Part shown: positions 58,785 through 64,000 of the stretch, piece by piece
Layout of the letters: each line of letters begins with the position of its first letter
How positions within the stretch are numbered: the first letter of the stretch is position 1
Origin: Streptomyces marinisediminis
GTDB taxonomy: Bacteria; Actinomycetota; Actinomycetes; Streptomycetales; Streptomycetaceae
DNA: 64,000 bases
Direction: 5' to 3'
Assembly: GCF_026262575.1 (NCBI RefSeq)
Contig: NZ_JAPKFL010000010.1
Span: 110,369 to 174,368, forward strand
Program-made: the position numbers and the translations under genes
The notes under the pieces: generated by a model
Database searches by the model: none
Told to the model about the DNA's origin: nothing
The model's input: the letters and a program-made list of their open reading frames with translations, nothing else

Positions 58785-60325
58785 CGACACCCCACGCCGT
58801 CGCGCCGCGCCGCACGTACACCATCGGCCGGGCCCGTCCCAACGCCGTCATCGGCAAGAACCGGGAGACGGGCGAGATCGCGCTGATCGTCGTCGGCGCG
58901 TTCCTGGGCATGATGAGCGGCCTGCTGGTCCCCCTGCTCTCCCTGCGCATCACCCTGCTCGCGGGCTTCCCGATGCTCGCGCTGGCCGCCGTCTACGTCC
59001 CCTACCGGGGTCGCACCTACTTCCGCTGGATCGAGATCGACCGCTCCTACCGGCGGCTGCTGCGCCACGGCGCGACCTACCGCTCGGCCGCCCCGGAGGC
59101 GGGGGTCGCCCTGGACGGGCGTGAGGTCGCCATCGGGCCGCCGCCGGGCGTCGGCCGCATCTCCTGGCTGACGGCGCCCTTCGGTCCCGACGAGATCGCC
59201 GTGCTCCTGCACGCCGACCGCCGTACCGTCACCGCCGCCATCGAGATCGAGGGCCCCGGCGTCGGCCTGCGCGACAGCGAGGACCAGGAGGCGCTGGTCG
59301 ACCGCTTCGGCACCCTCCTCAAGCACGTGGCCAACGGCGACGGCTACGTCACGCGGCTGCAGATGCTCGCCCGCACCCTCCCCGCCGACCCCGACGCGCA
59401 CGCCAAGGACGTCGCCCAGCGCGGCGACGCCCACGCCCCACCCTGGCTGGCGGAGTCCTACGACCAGTTGCAGTCCATGGTCTCCACCTCCAGCGAGCAG
59501 CACCGCGCCTACCTCGTCGCCTGCATGCAGCACGGCCGCGAACTGGCCGCGGAGGCCACCACGATCGCCCGCGCCAACCGCCGCACCGGCCGCCGGCTCT
59601 CCCGCGACGAGGGCCTGGCCATCGTCATGACGCGCGAGCTCACCGACATCTGCGCCCGGCTGGCCGAGGCCGACATCCGCGTGCGCCAACCGCTCGGCCA
59701 GGCCCGGCTCGCCTCGCTCATCCACGCCATGTACGACCCCGACCACCCCATCGACCACATCCAGGCCATGACCGAGCGCAACGCCTGGCCCGCCGAGCTG
59801 GACGCCACCGAGCCGGGCTACCTCCAGGCCAAGACCCGCGAGTCGGCCACCCGCGAACCGTGGTGCCACGCCACGGCCTGGGTCAAGGAGTGGCCGATGA
59901 CGCCCGTCAGCGTCAACTTCCTCGCACCGCTGCTCGTCCACACCCCCGACGTCATCCGCACCGTCGCCGTCTGCATGGACCTGGAGCCCACAGAGCTGGC
60001 CATCGAGCGGATGCTGACGGAGAAGACCAACGACTCGGCCGAGGCCAGCCGCCAGGCCAAGATGAACCGCACCGTCGACCCGCGCGACATCGCCGCCTCC
60101 GGCCGTGTCGACCAACGCGGCGAGGACCTGGCCAGCGGCGCCGCCGGCGTCAACCTGGTCGGCTACCTCACCGTCTCCGCGCGCTCCCCCGAAGCCCTCG
60201 CCCGGGACAAGCGCACCATCCGCGCGGCGGCGGGCAAGAGCTACCTCAAGCTGGAGTGGTGCGACCGCGAGCACCACCGCGCCTTCGTCAACACGCTGCC
60301 GTTCGCGACGGGCATCCGCCGATGA
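58781..60325 (+). CDS. SCO6880-family protein of the type-IV-secretion-like locus
   Basis: The 514-residue protein starts with a short cytoplasmic part and two adjacent membrane helices (IALIVVGAFLGMMSGLLV, ITLLAGFPMLALAAVYV), as in PrgI-like proteins. A large soluble region follows (RTYFRWIEIDRSYRRLLRHGATYRS, YDQLQSMVSTSSEQHRAYLV, MTRELTDICARLAEADIRVR). I recognise this as the SCO6880 group, which resembles the N-terminal part of VirB4 without the ATPase. It probably pairs with the separate ATPase encoded next, with which it overlaps by ATGA. Confidence 0.8.
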   Translation: MTTPHAVAPRRTYTIGRARPNAVIGKNRETGEIALIVVGAFLGMMSGLLVPLLSLRITLLAGFPMLALAAVYVPYRGRTYFRWIEIDRSYRRLLRHGATYRSAAPEAGVALDGREVAIGPPPGVGRISWLTAPFGPDEIAVLLHADRRTVTAAIEIEGPGVGLRDSEDQEALVDRFGTLLKHVANGDGYVTRLQMLARTLPADPDAHAKDVAQRGDAHAPPWLAESYDQLQSMVSTSSEQHRAYLVACMQHGRELAAEATTIARANRRTGRRLSRDEGLAIVMTRELTDICARLAEADIRVRQPLGQARLASLIHAMYDPDHPIDHIQAMTERNAWPAELDATEPGYLQAKTRESATREPWCHATAWVKEWPMTPVSVNFLAPLLVHTPDVIRTVAVCMDLEPTELAIERMLTEKTNDSAEASRQAKMNRTVDPRDIAASGRVDQRGEDLASGAAGVNLVGYLTVSARSPEALARDKRTIRAAAGKSYLKLEWCDREHHRAFVNTLPFATGIRR

Positions 60326-61743
60326 GCCTGCTCACCGCCGTCACCGACGCGTTCACCAGTTTCCTGTTCGGCAGGACCGAGACCACCCGGCTGCCCGTGC
60401 GCACCTCCACCGGACAGGCCCAGGCCGTCTACCTCCCGACGGCCGCCCCCGGCCTGGGCGACTCGGGCGTGATCATCGGGCGCGAGGTCTACAGCGGCAA
60501 GGGCTACATCTACGACCCCTTCCAGCTCTACGGCCAGCAGCTCCCCGCCCCGCACTGGCTCGTGCTCGGCGAGTCGGGCAACGGCAAGTCCGCGCTGGAG
60601 AAGACCTACGTGCTGCGCCAGTTGCGCTTCCGCGACCGCCAGGTGGTCGTGCTCGACGCGCAGGGCGAGGACGGCGTCGGCGAGTGGAACCTCATCGCCG
60701 AGCAGCTCGGCATCACCCCCGTCCGCCTCGACCCCACGGCCGCGCTCGACCAGGGCATCCGCCTCAACCCGCTCGATCCGGCCATCACCACCACCGGGCA
60801 GCTCGCCCTCCTGCGCACCATCATCGAGGTCGCCATGGGCCACGGCCTCGACGAGCGCGCCGGCTTCGCGCTCAAGGTGGCCCACTCCTACGTCAACGCC
60901 ACCGTGACCGGGCGGCAACCGGTGCTCACCGACATCGTCGAACAGCTCCGCCACCCCAAACCGGAGGCGGCGCGGGCGATGAACGTCGCGCTGGACGACG
61001 TGCGCTCCTGGGGCCTGGACGTGGCCCTCGTCCTGGACCGGCTGGTCGACGGCGACCTGCGCGGCATGTTCGACGGCCCCACCACCGTCGGCATCGATTT
61101 GGACGCCCCGCTGACCGTCTTCGACCTCTCCCACATCGACCGCAACTCCATCGCCATGCCCATCCTCATGGCCATCGTCGGCGTGTGGCTGGAGCACACG
61201 TGGATCAGGCCGGACCGCAAGAAGCGCATCTTCCTGGTGGAAGAGGCCTGGCACATCATCAACAGCCCGTTCGTCGCCCAGCTCTTCCAACGGCTGCTGA
61301 AGTTCGGCCGCCGCCTGGGCCTGTCCTTCGTCGCCGTCGTCCACCACCTCTCGGACGTGGTGGACGGCGCGGCCGCCAGGGAGGCCGCGGCGATCCTCAA
61401 GATGGCCTCCACCCGGACCATCTACGCCCAGAAGGCGGACGAGGCCCGGGCCACGGGCCAGATGCTCGGCCTGCCCCGCTGGGCCGTGGAGATCATCCCC
61501 ACCCTGACCCCGGGCATCGCCGTGTGGGACGTCAACGGCAACGTGCAGGTGGTCAAGCACCTGGTGACGGAGTCCGAGCGGCCTCTGGTCTTCACCGACC
61601 GTGCCATGACGGAGGCCGCCGCGCACAACACCGAGGTGGGCGAGGCCGCACTGGACGACCTGGACATCGCCCTGGAGACGGAGACCGAACGCCGCGCCCT
61701 CACCTTCGACAAGCTCAGCCACGCCGACGGAACGGTGGCCTGA
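60322..61743 (+). CDS. VirB4-like AAA ATPase of the type-IV-secretion-like locus
   Basis: The 473-residue ATPase has Walker A GESGNGKSA (about residues 80-88), DAQGEDGVGEWN, LNPLDP, Walker B RIFLVEEAWHII and the conserved RLLKFGRRLGLSF followed by VVHHLSD. These are VirB4/TraE-type ATPase features. Together with the SCO6880-type protein it would make a split VirB4. It corresponds, I think, to the membrane-associated ATPase of the cmd locus (CmdB), reported to influence sporulation and chromosome distribution. It energises assembly or transport at the membrane. Confidence 0.85.
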   Translation: MSLLTAVTDAFTSFLFGRTETTRLPVRTSTGQAQAVYLPTAAPGLGDSGVIIGREVYSGKGYIYDPFQLYGQQLPAPHWLVLGESGNGKSALEKTYVLRQLRFRDRQVVVLDAQGEDGVGEWNLIAEQLGITPVRLDPTAALDQGIRLNPLDPAITTTGQLALLRTIIEVAMGHGLDERAGFALKVAHSYVNATVTGRQPVLTDIVEQLRHPKPEAARAMNVALDDVRSWGLDVALVLDRLVDGDLRGMFDGPTTVGIDLDAPLTVFDLSHIDRNSIAMPILMAIVGVWLEHTWIRPDRKKRIFLVEEAWHIINSPFVAQLFQRLLKFGRRLGLSFVAVVHHLSDVVDGAAAREAAAILKMASTRTIYAQKADEARATGQMLGLPRWAVEIIPTLTPGIAVWDVNGNVQVVKHLVTESERPLVFTDRAMTEAAAHNTEVGEAALDDLDIALETETERRALTFDKLSHADGTVA

Positions 61744-61744
61744 G

Positions 61745-63313
61745 ATGGCCGGCGGCACCGCGCACGGCCCGGCCGCCGGCCCCGCCCGCGGGCCCGGTGG
61801 GGGCGGCGTCCCGGACGGCCTGCTCATCGGCCTGCTCGCCGTGCTCCTGATCGGCACGGTGCTCACCTGGACGGCCGCCGGACTCGCCGGGCTCCTGTCC
61901 CACGGCGCCTGGCCGGCGGGGCTGTCCTTCGCCCGCACCCCGCTGGCCCTCCGCGAGCTGGTCGCCGCTCCGGCCGACCTCGCCGCCGCCTGGCCCGACG
62001 CCGACCCGGCCACGCTCTCCGGCCCCGGCCTGTTCTGGGGCCTGCTCGTCGGCGAGGCGATGGTGGCGGGCGTCGTGGCCCTGGCCGCCCTGACCGCCCT
62101 GGCGCGGCGCCGCACCCGCCGCCGCGCCCGCACCGCCGCCCGCCAACTCGCGGAGGGCGCACCGGCCACGGACGCACCGGGACCGCAGGCGACGACGGAC
62201 GGCACGGCGACACGCCCCCCGTCCGCCGGCCCGCGCTCGTCCGCGCGCCCGACCGTCGCCGGAACGCCCCCGGCGATCACCGCGCACTCCTCGTCCGCTC
62301 CACCCACTCCACCCGAACTGACGAATCCTCTTCCCCGCCCCGTCGCGTCGGTCATCGCCGAGCCGCCCCTCCCGGGCGCTGCCGGCGGCCTGTACCTGCG
62401 GCGCGACGCCGACCCGGCCACCGTGCTCGCCACGGCCGAGGGCGCCGCCGTCGTGGTCACCGCCGATCCCGGCCTGTGGGCCACGACCGTCGGAGCCCGC
62501 GCCAAGCTGGGCCCCACCCACGTCTACGACCCCACCCACCGCACCGACGCTCCCGAACGACTGCGCTGGGCCCCGGAGCACGGCTGCACCCACCCCGGCA
62601 CGGCACGCGCCCGGGCCACCGCCCTGCTCGCACCGGTGCGCGGCCCGGCCGCCGCCGACGGCGCCGTACACGACCTCGCGGTGACGATGCTGCGCTGCTG
62701 CCTCCAGGCCGCCGCCGTCTCCGGCAAGCCCTTCCGCCAGGTACGCCGCTGGGCGACGGGCACGGGCACGGCCGACGCCGTCCGCGTGCTGCGCCGCACC
62801 CCGGAAGCGCCGGGGGCCGCGGGGGAACTGGAGGCCGCCCTCACCGCGCACCCCGAACGCCGGGACGCGGCCACGGCGTTGCTCCGGCACGCGTTCGCGG
62901 AGTTCGGGCAGCCGCACCTCCGCGACGCCTGCTCCGCCGCACGCAACGATTCGGTCGCGCTGGAATCCTTCGCCGCCGAACTGGGCACGCTGTATGTCGT
63001 GGGCGAACCGATCGAGGCCCCGCGCCGCCAGGCCGGCGCGATGCCCTTCCTCACGGCGCTCACCGAATGCGTGGTCGAGCACGGCCGGGGCATGGCCGAA
63101 CGGTCATCCTCCGGTCGGCTCGACCCACCAATCACCCTGGTGCTGGACGACCCGGCGGCGGTGGCCCCGCTCCCCGCCCTCCCCGCGCTGCTCACGGCCG
63201 GCCCCGACGCGGGGCTCCACACCCACGCCTACCTCCGCTCCGCCGCCCAGACCCACGTCTGGTGGCCCGAGCTCGCGGACATCCACCTGGGGGCCCCGCG
63301 GCCACCGCGCTGA
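61745..63313 (+). CDS. VirD4/TraG-like protein lacking a recognisable Walker A motif
   Basis: The 522-residue protein has two membrane helices (LLIGLLAVLLIGTVLTWTAAG and LLVGEAMVAGVVALAALTAL), a Pro/Thr-rich linker, and a C-terminal domain. In order this domain carries blocks of VirD4/TraG coupling proteins: VVVTADPGLWATTVGARAKLG, VYDPTHR, RWAPEHGCTHPGTARARATALLAPVRG, and LVLDDPAAVAPLPALPALLTAGPDAG as the Walker B/sensor region. Where VirD4 has a GPTGSGKT P-loop I see only PLPGAAGGLYLRRDADP, and the Walker B acidic pair reads DD instead of DE. It is probably a degenerate, perhaps regulatory, coupling-protein relative. It starts one base after the ATPase stop and ends the locus. Confidence 0.72.
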   Translation: MAGGTAHGPAAGPARGPGGGGVPDGLLIGLLAVLLIGTVLTWTAAGLAGLLSHGAWPAGLSFARTPLALRELVAAPADLAAAWPDADPATLSGPGLFWGLLVGEAMVAGVVALAALTALARRRTRRRARTAARQLAEGAPATDAPGPQATTDGTATRPPSAGPRSSARPTVAGTPPAITAHSSSAPPTPPELTNPLPRPVASVIAEPPLPGAAGGLYLRRDADPATVLATAEGAAVVVTADPGLWATTVGARAKLGPTHVYDPTHRTDAPERLRWAPEHGCTHPGTARARATALLAPVRGPAAADGAVHDLAVTMLRCCLQAAAVSGKPFRQVRRWATGTGTADAVRVLRRTPEAPGAAGELEAALTAHPERRDAATALLRHAFAEFGQPHLRDACSAARNDSVALESFAAELGTLYVVGEPIEAPRRQAGAMPFLTALTECVVEHGRGMAERSSSGRLDPPITLVLDDPAAVAPLPALPALLTAGPDAGLHTHAYLRSAAQTHVWWPELADIHLGAPRPPR

Positions 63314-64000
63314 CGGCCACGATCACCCCGTACGGCAGGCCTCGCCGACCTGCGTCCCCATGCCGACGCGGCCCCAGGCGTACACCCGTCCCACGAGGCC
63401 TACGGACTCGGCCGGTCGACCGGCCGGCTGGAGCTCCAGCGCGCCATAGCCGACGGGAAGTGCGCACGGCTCCCGGAAGCGGACGCCCACCGCGCCGCCC
63501 TTCCCGCCTCGCCGCTCATGACGCCGCCGGGTCGTCGCACGTCTTCGGTGGTGCAGAGCCGTGTTCCATGGTGCGGAGTCCTGGTTCAAGACCACGTCCT
63601 CGGCCGCCCCGGCAGCCCGCCGTTCCGAACACTTCCCGAAGACGCCGAAAGCCCACGACGCACGCCTCACTCGACTTCTCGGCGCGTACGCCCAGCGGTG
63701 CCCACTCTCCAGCGAGAACATCGCGGTCCACCCGCTCGGCCAATGCGGCGTTCCCGACAATGCGGCGTTCCCGACTCGGTGTACGAGGTACTCGATGCCA
63801 CCCTGCGCCGGGTGCTTTCCACACGATCGAGGAAACCACCCGTCATGCCGGTCACCTCGGGGTCCTCCGCACAATGCTCGACGGCGAAACGGGCTCCTGC
63901 CGACGCGCACGGTCCGCCCCTTTCCGCAACGGCCCGTGGCCTGGACACGGCGGGCCGTCCTTGCCGACGCCTCCCGGCGACAGGCGGGCGCCGGCAAGGG
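63314..64000. other. End region without a recognisable gene
   Basis: No supportable gene is visible. Open frames on the minus strand give Arg/Gly-rich or mixed peptides without known motifs. GC is somewhat lower than in the preceding genes. A perfect 17-base tandem duplication of AATGCGGCGTTCCCGAC lies at 63742-63775. The stretch may hold gene remnants or the 3' part of a gene beyond the window. Confidence 0.35.

Noticed and set aside
63323..63997. Minus-strand frame covering the end of the window
   Set aside because: There is no recognisable motif or ribosome-binding site, and the composition is like other non-coding frames here.

Overview
The window is very GC-rich (about 74% by eye). Its codon use, GTG/TTG starts, DmdR-type iron boxes, PHO boxes and gene content point to Streptomyces or a close relative. 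It joins two core segments (36.4-45.3 kb and 49.4-63.3 kb) with several accessory blocks.

Left edge (1-5.3 kb): the edge of another biosynthetic cluster, with a truncated polyketide dehydratase gene, an L-proline cis-3-hydroxylase and an MbtH-like gene. These are followed by a NACHT-like ATPase and a divergent imine-reductase-like/HxlR pair.

Siderophore cluster (5.9-29.2 kb): four iron boxes surround genes for a 2,3-dihydroxybenzoate (DHB)-AMP ligase, an aryl carrier protein, a siderophore reductase, a FecB/FecCD/FecE-type importer, an exporter, and one NRPS with order C-A-T-E-C-A-T-E-C. It also has a dedicated acetylglutamate kinase, an MbtH protein, an ornithine N5-hydroxylase and an N-formyltransferase. 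The set predicts a mixed catecholate-hydroxamate siderophore: DHB, a D-amino acid that may be basic, and D-N5-formyl-N5-hydroxyornithine. This resembles the mirubactin/chlorocatechelin family. No DHB biosynthesis gene and no thioesterase are present.

Graspetide island (29.5-36.3 kb, lower GC): a precursor peptide, an ATP-grasp ligase and two PIMT-like methyltransferases, a layout typical of aspartimide-containing graspetides (fuscimiditide type). Upstream are three coupled small genes and a divergent XRE/DUF397 pair.

Core segment (36.4-45.3 kb): XRE regulator, HBHA-like protein, DUF2516 protein, REC-PP2C phosphatase, NlpC/P60 hydrolase and the PHO-controlled pstSCAB operon. A gamma-butyrolactone cassette (SDR, NmrA-like reductase, ScbR/ArpA-type receptor, AfsA homologue; 45.7-49.3 kb) lies between pst and the low-affinity phosphate genes pit/pap. 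Next come CsoR, small conserved proteins, a lipoprotein and a PAP2 phosphatase. The last block (54.2-63.3 kb) is a type-IV-secretion-like membrane/ATPase locus resembling S. coelicolor cmdABCDEF. The final 0.7 kb holds no gene I can recognise.
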